DNA of 64,000 bases from Leucosporidium creatinivorum (Eukaryota; Basidiomycota; Microbotryomycetes; Leucosporidiales; Leucosporidiaceae), in the NCBI GenBank assembly GCA_001600635.1, contig BCKL01000040.1, positions 87,681 to 151,680 on the forward strand, read 5' to 3'. The position numbers were made by a program, and so were the translations under genes. The notes under the pieces were generated by a model, which was given only the letters and a program-made list of their open reading frames with translations, did no database searches and was not told the origin of the DNA. Below are positions 1 to 10,072 of this stretch, one piece after another. How positions within the stretch are numbered: position 1 is the stretch's first letter; each line of letters starts with the position of its first letter.

Positions 1-824
1 ATTGGGAGGTGTAGAGAGCGGGTTTGGAGATGGATTTGAGGAGGCCTCTGTGGGTCAGGAGGGCGAGCATGTGAGCTGAGAGCCTCAGAGACGAGCGCCG
101 AACGGAGATCGTACTTCTTGCCTCGGCCGCAGAGGGTCGCTACGAGTTGGTAGGAGACTCCGTTGGACTTCGAGTCGACCTCGGTAGTAGGAGGAAGTCC
201 CTCGGGGAGAGGGATGCTGAAAACGTAGTTGCCCTGCTCATCTCAAGGTCAGCTCGGCGTTCGCACTTCCTGCTCGCCCTGCCGACTCACCTCGGGAATA
301 CTCTCCCAGCCATCCTCCTCCTCCTCTTCAGCCGCGTTACTTCCCTTCTTCCCAACAATGCTCTTGAACCTGCCGGCTGCGCCCTTTCTCGGGCTATCCT
401 TGATCATCTCCTCCTGCGCCTCCCCATCGCCGTCGCCCGTCTTGACCATCATCCCCTTCCCTTTGCCCGCCTCCCAAAGTGTTCCCGGCCCACTCCCGAT
501 CAACTCAACATATTTCGCTTCCTTTTTCTTTCCTCCCTCCCCTTCCTGCCCACCACTGCTCGAAAGAGGGACGCTCTCAATCTTCTCCAACTCGACCCTC
601 AACCACCGAGCCTTGGTGCCGGCTTTAGTGGGAGGCAGTCGGACTTCCACTATACCAGAGAGGCATGCTGCTGGTCGATGGACGATGGGGAGGCTGAGGA
701 GCGGGTCGCTTTGAGAGGACGCTGATGGAGAGGAAGGGGAAGAGGCGCCGATGCCGGGGTAGCCGCTCAGGAAGGAGCGGTGCGGTGGAGGTCGGAGCGT
801 GATTCGAGGGATGTTGGTTGACAT
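1..824 (-). CDS. Arrestin-like (ART/Ldb19-type) protein, 3' part missing
   Basis: The coding region starts at 824 (MSTNIPRITL) and runs off the left edge, so only the N-terminal half is present. Exon 1 ends near 291 at a GTGAGT donor. Exon 2 runs from about 235 to 115, and exon 3 resumes at 47. The arrestin-N fold is suggested by YVELIGSGPGTLW, followed after the first intron by YVFSIPLPEGLPPTTE, then GVSYQLVATLCGRGKK and GLLKSISKPALYTSQ. These resemble fungal alpha-arrestins of the Ldb19/Art1 group. Known members recruit Rsp5-type ubiquitin ligases to plasma-membrane transporters for endocytosis; PPxY motifs, if any, would lie beyond the window. An acidic, Ser-rich insert sits between the first strands. 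Arrestin family is fairly sure; the precise subgroup is inference. Confidence 0.75.
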
Positions 825-1150
825 GCTGCTGGCTCGTGGAGGGGAGTGTCGTGGCGAGAAGCAGGGATTAATCGACGCCCGAATTGAGGCGGAAGGCGAA
901 CGCGGCCCGAGCTCGGTCAGGAGTCCGCGGAGGCGTGTGCTTTGCCACGTTTCTGTAGTTCGTTACAGCGTGAGAGAGAGTCGGAACAGCGCGAGTCGGA
1001 AAGCGAGAGACGAAGAAGCGAAGTGAGAGAGGCAGATGAGAGAACCTACGCCGAGCATCGACTGTAAAGCCGCTCGAGCCCGAGTGCACTCATGTCACTG
1101 CATTTCGTTGTCTCTGAAACCCTTCTGTACGCCGAACAGTTCCCATCACT

Positions 1151-2987
1151 TCACTCCTCCCCACCAGTAGCCGACACGAGGATCTTGACGTCTGTTCGGC
1201 CCGTCTCATCAGCTCGACGCCGACCTTCCCTCGGCACAGAGAAAAAAGACGACTCACGCTGCTCATTATTGTTGATCAACTCGTGGAAGCCCTTCTCAAC
1301 GACATCAACGAGCGCCGTAGTGCCGGTGACGAAGCCTATGCAACCAGACGGGCGGGAGGAGAGCGAAGGAAGGTCAGCGCCGAGCAGCGAAGAGGAGGGA
1401 GAGAGAGAGGGCGAACCATCGAGATTGATCTCCCCGCTAGCGAGGTAGGAGAGGGCGGCCTCGTGGTTGTTCTTGTAGCAGATGACGCCTTTTGCGAAGT
1501 GGGAGAGTAAGAGAGGGAGGTTCGGCGCCGAGTCGGGGAGACAGAGGAGGTGAGGGGAGCAAGAGGGGACATACCCTTGAGAGTTTTCTCCTGTAGCACG
1601 AGAGCGTTCATGTCGATCTGTTCACCACGCGCCTCGTCAGCTACCTCTACTCATGCTCGGCGCCTCAAAGCTCACCTTGGGCTGGATACTCCAAATCGCG
1701 ACATTCACACAAGTTCCCTTCGGCCTCAACGCCTGAATTCCCGTATTAATCGTCGCCTGTACTCCCGCACACTCAAAGCTGACATCCACCCCATTGCCGT
1801 TGGTCAAGGATTTGACTTCGGCGATGATGGTGCCGTCCCCAGGAGGAGGGGTCAGGACGTGCGTCGCTCCTGCGTGGAGAGCCATTGCTCGACGAGAGGA
1901 GGAGGGCTCGGAACAGATTACGGTGCTGCTTGCGGAGGAGGTTAGGGAGGCAGAAGACGAAGGGGAGGAGAGGGAGAGGACCGACGAAGCGCCTTTGGCG
2001 ATGAGGGTCTTGATGACGAAGCAGCCGATGGGGCCGGCGCCTGTGTAAACCAGAGTTGAAAAAGTCAGCCTCGAGCTCTAGGAGACAGACGGGAAGAGCT
2101 CGTAAAAGGCAGGAAGAGGCTCACCGAGAACCAAAGCCGTATCCCCCTTCTTCATCCCGCTCTGCTCGACCGCATGCATAGCCACAGCCAGGGGCTCGAC
2201 CATCGCTCCATCTTGCACTGTGTACTCTCAATCAAGGTCAGCTCTTCCCTCACTCTCCCTCAGCCGTCGACCAAACTCACGCGAAACCCCCTCCGGCAAC
2301 TTATGCAAGTACTGCTCATCCGTCGCGATGAACTCTGCTAATCCACCACCATACCCACTCAGACCGATAAAGCCGAGAGACGTGCAAGCGTTATTATACC
2401 CATGCTCGCAGGCATAGCAGGAGTGACAAGAGATGACGGGCTCGACTACGACTCGGTCGCCGATTGCCCAGGAGCCTTTGAGGGAGGGGCCGAGCTCGGT
2501 GATGGTGCCGGAGAATTCTGGAGGGGATAAAGTGAGTAGGGAGCAGAAGGAGAGGAGGGAAGGCGAGAAATGTACCGTGACCGAGGCAGATGGGCAGCTT
2601 TTCCCCCGTGATGGAGTGGGCTACGGAGGCTGAGGGGCAGAGGATGGGACCGGCTGTGTCGAACTCGGGTTAGCTGAATGTAGGAGAGCAGTGAGAGGAA
2701 CGAGCGGACCTTCGTACTCGTGCAGATCGGTTCTGGGGACAACAGGCGACGGTCAGCGAACTCGCCTTTCGTTTGAAGCGGCGGGGAGGCTCACCCACAG
2801 ATGCCGCACCTGTAGCGAAGCAGGCGTAGGTGATCAGCTGTAGTTCACACCCCTCCGAACAGCGCAAAACGCACCAAGCGACCTTAATCTTGCACTGCCC
2901 CGCCAGAGGCTTCGGAATCGGAACGTCTTCGATCCTAATGTCGTGTACGCCGTAGTAGCGAGCTGCTTTCATTGTCGTAGCGGTCAT
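1151..2987 (-). CDS. Zinc-dependent alcohol dehydrogenase, (R,R)-butanediol dehydrogenase type
   Basis: Medium-chain dehydrogenase with a GroES-like domain and a Rossmann domain, likely NAD-dependent oxidation of a diol or secondary alcohol in the cytosol. Zinc-site motifs are present: GICGTDLHEYE (catalytic Cys), LGHEFSG (His-Glu), and the Cys cluster CHSCYACEHGYNNAC. The nucleotide-binding motif is VLGAGPIGCFVIK. The C-terminus reads GFVTGTTALVDVVEKGF and ends at the stop 1151-1153. The Cys cluster followed by GFIGLSGYGGGLAEF matches the BDH1 subgroup better than classical ADH. Start chosen at 2987; the Met at 2972 (MKAARYYG) is an alternative matching the family N-terminus. About nine short introns. 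Two very small exons, 2795-2809 (15 nt) and 2710-2732 (23 nt), encode the catalytic-Cys loop. A Ser-rich insert follows the Rossmann motif. Family sure, substrate inferred. Confidence 0.9.
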
Positions 2988-3657
2988 GTTGAGCTGTAGC
3001 AAGGTAAGAGGTGAGAGCAGTGAGAAGTAGGAGCGAAAGAGCCGGAGAGGCGAAATGTGGGGCTCTTGAAGTGCGAAGTGCTAAGGTTCGGCGGCGGGGA
3101 AGGCTTGGGAGGCTGCCGGCGGGGCTGATTGAAGGCTGTAGGGCAGTATAAAGAGAGAGCGCGTCAGAGGGACACCCTGCTTGCGCCTGAGGCAAGTACT
3201 AAGTCCGAAGGAGGTGGGCTGCGCATGCGAGGCGAGTTGCTCTAGGTCTGTAGCGAGCTCGGCGATTCGCTGAAAGGGCGGCGGCATTTTTACTGACGAT
3301 TTGAGAGCTATAGAGCTACATATCAGAACTGCGAAGGATAGGAGGCACACGACTTAGGCCTCTCGCTCGCCTGTGGACTGTGGCTCTCTCCCTCAGGCCT
3401 CTCTCGCTGTCTCCTTCGTCTCTTGCTTTACGCCCGCGTTAACGACCTGGTATCTCGGATTAACGAACGACGATAATCACGCCTACATAACGACCTCATA
3501 CTCTGCACCTCATCAGCATACCTCTCACCTTCGTTCTTTCCCTCAACTTGGACCTCGTCTCCTCCCTTTCTCTTCTTTTTCACCCTTTCTTACGCCTTCT
3601 TTAGACGCCCTAGACTTTCTCACGACACACGCCTAACACCCCTCTTAAGCCATCACC
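2988..3657. promoter_or_regulatory. Divergent intergenic region between dehydrogenase and PIN4-like gene
   Basis: About 670 bases between two divergent start codons. The 3380-3650 part on the + strand is rich in CT tracts typical of leaders in GC-rich basidiomycete yeasts and probably holds the PIN4-like 5'UTR. No convincing coding frame: several open frames exist but none has recognisable protein content. No TATA box was recognised. Confidence 0.5.
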
Positions 3658-6600
3658 ATGTCGCTCGACCTACAGCAGCAATTGGACCACCTTCAACTGA
3701 GCGGCAGCGACGCGTCAGGTGGCAGCCTCGGAGGAGGGCTGGAAGTACCTCAAGTTCGCAAGGTGAGTAATAGCAGAGGGGACTGCGGTACAGAGGGATC
3801 TACTGTGCTACAGCTGGGAGGGGAAGCGCGTCGGGGAGAGCCGCAGCCAGCGAGGGTAGACGAGTGTTTGGCTCAGAACGGTTTGCGCGTTTGGGTAGAG
3901 GCTGATGGGCTACAGCGGGAGGGAGCGAGGCGTTGAGGTGTTAGGTGCTGCTGTCAAGTGATGGCGGCGCCGAGCCTCTGTATCAATCGCTTGATCTCGC
4001 CGTCGCCGTCGAGCCTTTGCGGAGGGTTGAGCGCGGAGGAGAGCGCGTAGGATACTCGATCCTGCTGCAGGCATCTCCTGGAGCACAGAAGGAGTCTGTA
4101 CAGGTAGAAACAGCCGACAGCCCTCGCACGCTCTCATCACCAGGAATGGGCCTGTTCCCTCAACGCGTCCGAGCTCTCAGCCCAACACGTCTCTCGGAGC
4201 ACCTCACTAACGCCCTACAACACTCCAACAGCAACGCTCCCAACGCTTCACCATCCCCACCTCCCCTCCTCAACATTCCAAACCCCGTTCTCCAGCCCCT
4301 CCCATCCCCTCCCTCCCTTATCAACCTCCTCCCCCTCCCGTCCAATCCCAATCCATCGGCTCGGAGCCTTACTACTCCTTCAACCGAAACCCTCCCATCG
4401 AACGATCAGCTTCTACCGAGATTCCTACCCCCGTCAGCGGCCCGCCCTACTTGGCGCCCGGTCAGGCGGAGGAGCAATACGGCTCGCATCTCACCGCTTT
4501 CAACCTCCCGCCGAACCAACAGCAGCAGCAACATTACCAGCCTTATCACCCCCAGCCCATCTCTCAGCACTCTTACGCCCCTCAGCAGCAGAGTCCTAGC
4601 TCGTACGGACAGAATTACGTTCCTGCGCCGAGCTACGGCGGAGGAGGGGGAGGGGGAGGCGGGTATCAGAGAGGAGGAGGGAGGCAGGAGCAGAGTAACG
4701 GTGGCGGTGGAGGGGGAGGAGCGAGGTCGGGACTACCTACCGAGTGGATGAGGCCTCAGCAGCAGGGACAGGCACAGCAGTACGAGCAGCCAGCTCCGAG
4801 CTACCAGACGGGTTATGCCGCGTTGATGGGCAGGCCGTTGCCTGAGGATGAGGTGTGAGTTCGCGATTCTCGCTTCTTGTCGTCGAGCTGGAGCTGACTG
4901 CCCCTTGCATCACTCACAGCATCCCCACCGCCATCGTCATCAAGGTTCTCTTCTCTCCCTCCCCTCCTACCTTCTCTCGCTAACCCCGCTCGTATGCAAC
5001 AGAACATCCCCTTCCAAGTGCCCAAAGAGCACCTCCTCGGCGTGATGGAGGACCTGCGCCTCCCCCCTCCCTTCGCCTTCAACTACCACTTTGATAACGG
5101 CCAATTCCGAGGCCTCGCTTTCGCCAACTTTCGCGCTGCGGGGGACGCGGCATTGACGGTGTCGGCGTTGAATGGGTTTGATCTTCAGGTATGCCGGTTC
5201 TTCCCCCCTTCGAGCTATCGCGGATGGGAGCTGATGAGAGGGTTTAACGATGGACAGGGCCGCAAGCTGCGCACCGAGTTCAAGAAGGTCCTCAAGGAAG
5301 GCGAGAAGGAGCGGATCGAAAGGGACAAGGCGATCAAGCGGATGCGCTCTACGAGGGAGCTCTCGAGCCTCGACCCAGTGGGCCCTCCGCCGGGATGGAA
5401 TCGCAGGGAGGCGTCCGCGCCGGGGGGTTATCCGATGAGCCATTCGAGCTCGGCGCCCGTCGGCGGTGGCGGAGGAGGAGGAGGGCAGGCGGACGATGAG
5501 GATTATGGGAGGTTGGTGCAGGGGCAGTTCTCCACATTCGGCTCGGCGAGCGCAGGAGGAGGAGCAGGAGCAGTGGGGAGCGCGAAGAGTTTCGGCGCGA
5601 GGGAGTATGTGCCCGCGCCGGTGCAGGATGTGTATGCGCAGGGAGGGAATGGATATAGCGCGAGTCCGCCGAGTGATGTGGGGACTAGTATTAGTGCTAG
5701 GATGGCGAATAGCGCGAGTGGGAGCGGGAGCGAGGCGAGTGGGAGTGGCAAGTCGGGTTCGTCTTTTTTCTCCTTCTCCTGCTCTCTTCCTCTCGATGGG
5801 AGCTGACCCTCGATGACGTTGGACCAGATCTCGACCTGAATGACCCCCAATCCCTCACCATCTACACCTCGATCGCCCAGTTCAAGTCGGACCCCCTCCG
5901 AGACGAATTCGCCTTCTCCAAGTCCCTTTCGGCGGCCTTGAGGAGGACCGTGCATCAAAGTGCTAAGATGTTGGAGTTGGGACATCGCTCGGTCGGGAGT
6001 GAGGAGGAGAGGCATGTGGTCGTGTTCAAGAAGGGCACGACGAGCGCGGAGCCGGCTCAGAAGGTGTGTCGCTCGAGTCGTTTCGTCGAGGTGAGGAGCT
6101 GTAGCTGACCTTTTCCCCTCTCCATGACTACCCAACAGCCCCTCCGCCACTCGGCCTCGACAGTCGGCCGTTCCTCATCCCGCGACCTTCTCTCCTCCTA
6201 CCTCTCCCCTCCCGACTCCTACTCCTCTCCCTCCTCGAACGCCGGCCTCCGAGGCAAGAAATCCATGCCAGACATCCGCTACCACTCCTCCTCCTCTCCT
6301 CACTCCCACTCCCACTCCAACGGTCTCTCCCCCTCCTACGCCTCCTACCCCTCTCACCACCACCAACCTCCGCCTCCTCCTCCTCACCACGCCGCCAACC
6401 AACGGAGGAGCAACATGAACCTCCGCGAGGGGTACGCTACCGTCGGGACGGCCGCTCGTTCTCGCCCTTCAGTACAAGGAATCTTCCAAGCCTCCAACTT
6501 CTTCGAATCGTCCACCTCGGCCGCCCAGCAACCCCCAGCTTCAGCAACGCAGTACTACTCCTCCGACGCGTCTTCCTCGCCTTCCCTCTCCCTCAGTCTC

Positions 6601-6783
6601 AGCGGCGGAGCAGCAGCAGAGTCAAGCAGTACGAGCGAGGAGGGGTCTCTCGGCGCCGGCGCGGGAGGACAGACGTTCGCGGTCAGACAGCCGAGGGGGC
6701 CGAGTGAGGAGCAGCAGAGGGGGTTTGTGGCTAGTGGTGGAGCGGGGAGTTGGAGGGGTGGGAGTCCTGCTGAGGGGAGGTAG
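3658..6783 (+). CDS. PIN4: PIN4/Cip-like RNA-binding protein with RRM and R3H-like domains
   Basis: Predicted about 783 residues in eight exons. An N-terminal Ser/Pro/Gln-rich region with glycine runs precedes the RRM, about residues 254-330: IVIKNIPFQVPKEHLLGVM, then FNYHFDNGQFRGLAFANF. This is the signature of budding-yeast Pin4/Mdt1 and fission-yeast Cip1/Cip2. An R3H-like segment follows at about 490-570 (DEFAFSKSLSAALRRTVHQ, then LGHRSVG and VVVFKKG). A long Ser/His/Pro-rich tail ends at 6783. Known relatives act post-transcriptionally in stress and cell-cycle or DNA-damage responses. The model uses exons 3658-3762, 4071-4103, 4232-4854, 4920-4944 (25 nt), 5003-5188, 5258-5756, 5828-6063 and 6139-6783. 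The first two introns (308 and 128 nt) were chosen because they alone keep the Gln-rich frame open. They are the least certain part. Confidence 0.88.
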
Positions 6784-6914
6784 AGCGATAGAGTGATGGG
6801 AGCTTAGGGAGGAGCCAGGAGGTTGATGACATATGCACGCATTTCTTGTTCCATCTCAGATCGCCCTGCTCCTGCTGGTAGACCGCGAGAGGGTGAGAGC
6901 GAGAACAAGTCGAG

Positions 6915-6956
6915 CTCGGCGATGGCTTGTCGAGCGCCAAGGTAGAGCTGTAGGCG
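6915..6956 (+). promoter_or_regulatory. Family upstream element, copy A
   Basis: A 42-bp block whose end lies 231 bases before the ATG of member A. It follows the pattern CTCGGCGATGGC, a variable middle, then AGCTGTAGGCG. The same block precedes six other family members at 210-225 bases. The rest of 6784-7186 holds the CT-rich shared leader and no gene. Confidence 0.6.
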
Positions 6957-7186
6957 AGCTGGGCAGCCTACAGCAGCTCGTGAAGGTTCTTGTATCACTT
7001 CACTTTACTCTCGAGCTCTGCAGCACTCCATCACCCTCAACAAACCCCTCTCTTCTCTCAGCCGCTCGAACCCCTTCTCGCTCACGGCCTCCTCCGTCTG
7101 TTGTCCTCTTCCCTCATCTTGCTCGTCTCGTCTCGTCTCGCTCTCGCTCTCGTTGCTCTCAGCTCCAACAAACATACTCGTACAGG

Positions 7187-8359
7187 ATGGAAGCTCAGCA
7201 ACAACCTACAGCTCACTGCAAGCGCTCTGGTGCAGCGAGGAGGAAGCTCAAGAAGGAGAAGCAAGCGCTGCTCGACGCTCAATTCGAGGGACTCGAGATC
7301 GACCCGACCAAAGGATAGAAGCTGCCGCCAGAGCTCGTGTACCACATCATTCGCATCTCTGCTCCGGCCCCCGAGGTCCTCTACGCAAGCGATGCCGCTC
7401 GCGAGCATCGCCGCTTTCTCTCACGCCTTTCCCTCGTCTGCTCGCTCTGGAGGAGGGAAGCACAGTGCTTACTCTGGACAAGGATTACTTTACGTACAAC
7501 CCACGCCATCCAAAGCTTCCTTTCAGGTGGACACAGGGCTCAGTCAACGCAAAAGCTGGACCTGGTCAGCGCCGAAACCCCGCCCATCGACGGCCAGCTC
7601 GTTCGTCAAGTCCTGGGAGCTACGCACTCACTCAAGTGTCTCAGTATCAGCGGCGTAGTCGGCCTAGATCCTGCGGCTCTCACTGGTCCTAGTTTGGCGG
7701 GTAGGTCTTTCGCCGTCGTCCTGCTCCTCGCCGAGCATGCTCACCTAACTTGCCATGGCAGACCTCCGCCAGCTTCTGCTTTACTCCAGCATCACCTACA
7801 CTCGCCCTTCCTCCGTCAACTGGCTCCGCCCCCACTTCCGCCTCGAGGACCTGGATTGTCGGTCGCTCGCCTGGACCCAAGCCGAGTTCCCCAGCCGACT
7901 CTTGGTCGCCCTTCTTCAAGCTACGACAAGATCGGTGAACTTGGCGCTTGCGACATCTCTAAGCCTACGGCTATCCAACAAATCACCCGCTCTCCATTTC
8001 GACGCCTCGCCCCACTCACTCCAAAGGCTCACTCTCCTTCACCTCCGACCCGATTTCTACTCCTACTTCCTTCCCTTCATCGACACGCTGCATTCTCTTA
8101 CATCCCTCACGCTTGACCACACCAATCCCTTGCTCTTGCAGACCCTCCTTCTCCACTCGCCGAGCTCAACATCGCAATCTCACCGAGGGAGGATTTCGCA
8201 CTCGAGAACTTCGCCATTGGAGCTGGCTTTACCAGCCTCTCCAAATTGAAAAGGTGGTGGATTATCGGTGCAGAGGTCAGGTCTGGGGGTGCTACAAAGT
8301 TCGGCGATGAGTGCCAGAAGCGGGGAGTTAAGCTTGTGTGGGGGCAGAAGAGCGACTGA
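7187..8359 (+). pseudogene. F-box-like family member A, disrupted
   Basis: Starts with the constant family N-terminus (MEAQQQPTAH, then basic RKLKKEKQALLDAQFEGLE) but codon 44 is TAG at 7316-7318 where other copies have TGG for Trp. Past the stop the frame stays open and keeps the F-box-like segment: KLPPELVYHIIR, then LSLVCSLWRREAQCLLW. The phase-1 donor follows at 7700/7701, with exon 2 from 7762. A second lesion lies near 8150-8160: the frame shifts by one before AELNIAISP, and the correct C-terminus (GFTSLSKLKRWW, ending GVKLVWGQKSD) is read to the stop at 8357-8359. Two independent lesions make a pseudogene likely, though a downstream Met could give a shortened product. It keeps the family leader and upstream element. 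Confidence 0.8.
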
Positions 8360-8468
8360 GCAAGCAGAGGCAGCGTCCTGGAAGGAGAAGTCACCTTTGA
8401 CAAGTGTGTGCAGTCTGAAGGCCGAATGAAAGACGCTCACTCGACAGCACGCCCTCCCTCCTGCGAGG

Positions 8469-8510
8469 TTCGGCGATGGCATCTCGAGCGCTGAGCTCGA
8501 GCTTTAGGCG
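8469..8510 (+). promoter_or_regulatory. Family upstream element, copy B
   Basis: Matches the 42-bp family block with few changes (TTCGGCGATGGC at the start, GAGCTTTAGGCG at the end). It ends 210 bases before the ATG of member B, although B lacks the constant coding N-terminus. It is the main feature of the 360-base gap 8360-8719. Confidence 0.55.
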
Positions 8511-8719
8511 ACCTGGAGCGCCGAGAACACCCTGAGAAGACATTTACATTATGATCGGCTTGGCTCGATGCTCCATAAGCAACCTTGATACCCTCTCTTC
8601 CCGCCTCAGGCTGACGCTCGACCGCTTGCGCTCTCAACTTCCAGGTTTTCCTATCAGCGTTGCCCAACCTCTTCGAGCTTTCGACAAATTCGGTGGAAGA
8701 CTGCTCGTCAACTACAGCT

Positions 8720-9999
8720 ATGCCCGACATTCAGCCGCCATCGTCCTTTACCCACCAGCTCGACCACCTATCCCTCCAACCCGGCTCCGAGAGCCCACGT
8801 CTCTGCGTCGACGTCGTGCATCTGGTCCTGCAAGCTGCCTGCCCTGCTGTCAAGAAGCAGGAAAAGTACATCATTGCCGCCCAGGAGGCTTATCGACTGC
8901 TCTGCTCCACCGCCCTCGTCTGCTCGGCGTGGAGACGACCAGCGCAATCGCTTCTCTGGCGTCACGCATACTTGCAGTCGGCCGGTCGAGCCGCCGCCTT
9001 CAAGCGAGTTGTTCATCTGTATCCGACCGTCTCTATGCGCTCTGAGGACTGGCCGGAGCGGCCGGGACCGGTGATCGGGGGCTTCGAAGGGAGGCTGGTG
9101 CAGGAAGTGCTGGACTCCAGCTTAGATGGATGTTTGAGGTCGCTAGCGCTGGTGGGAGTGAGCGGCTTGGATCTCCAAGCCTTGATCGACTCGCCAAAGC
9201 TACATGGTGCGTTGGTTAATGCCCGTAACGGCCAGACGGAAGCTGACCACTTCGCCGAGCAGGGTTCAAGAGGCTGTCGCTGGATTACGAGATCGGCTAC
9301 AAACCTGCGTCACCTCTGGCAGCTAGCTATACCACACCGACATTCACCCTCGACTATCTATACCTTCGCCACCCAATGAGCCGCGCTCGATTTTCGGCGC
9401 CGATTCCTGGCCCCCAACTCGCCGCCCTTCTCTCCGCCGTCACCAATCGACTGGTGCTCTCCAGGTCGGTGTTCAGTCATCTTGACACTACAGCCTCACA
9501 TGAGCTCCCCATCTGCCCACTCCCACCCCTCCGCTCCCTGCGAGTGATTAAGGTAAAGTGGCCCTCGGCACTCGATCCTCTTGTGCCCCTCCTCGCCCGA
9601 GGCGCTTCTCTCCCCCGTCTCGAGATCCCATACCTTCCGTCAAAGCTTCTAGAGCGATATCCACTCCCTATAACGCACCTCAAGGTGTTTAACGGATACT
9701 CATCGGCGGTCTTCGACGTTGAGATCTTCATCGAGCTGCGCCGAGGCGGCGTGAAGGCTATGGACGGGCTTGAGACGGTTGAGATAACGATGAATGAAGG
9801 AGAAGACGAGAGGCGGGACTTCTTGTTGTGTGAGTTGGAGAGAGTAGGGATCGCCATGCAGGTCACTTGGCAAAAGGTAAGCCTTCGCCGAGCCCCTCCG
9901 AACATGCGCCTCGAGCTGATCGCTGGCTCTCCTTGCCAGCCTCGTCAGCTACCAAAAGGGTTAGTGCTGTATAGCTCAGATGAAGATGATGATTACTAG
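8720..9999 (+). CDS. F-box-like family member B, divergent
   Basis: Predicted 407 residues from exons 8720-9206 and 9263-9999, joined in phase 1 like the rest of the family. The N-terminus (MPDIQPPSSFTHQLDHLSLQ) is unrelated to the constant head. The following part keeps the F-box-like signature CVDVVHLVLQ, then LVCSAWRRPAQSLLW. The second half has spaced leucines (LPPLRSLRVIKVKW, SLPRLEIPYLPSKLLERYPL) suggesting irregular LRR-like repeats. The C-terminus is an acidic DEDDDY tail. The in-frame TTG further upstream is not used as start. F-box proteins usually present substrates to SCF ubiquitin ligases; that role is inferred. The gene ends 73 bases from the convergent decarboxylase. Intact by eye. 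Confidence 0.7.
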
Positions 10000-10072
10000 T
10001 GCCTTGAAAATGCCACGCCTGCTTATTACGTTCAGCTTCCTATCGCCGAACCGCCTCGTTCCGGCATCTAGC

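Noticed and set aside
8660-8719. In-frame TTG start 20 codons upstream of member B
   Set aside because: TTG is not a plausible start in a fungal nuclear gene; ATG at 8720 is the first in-frame Met.
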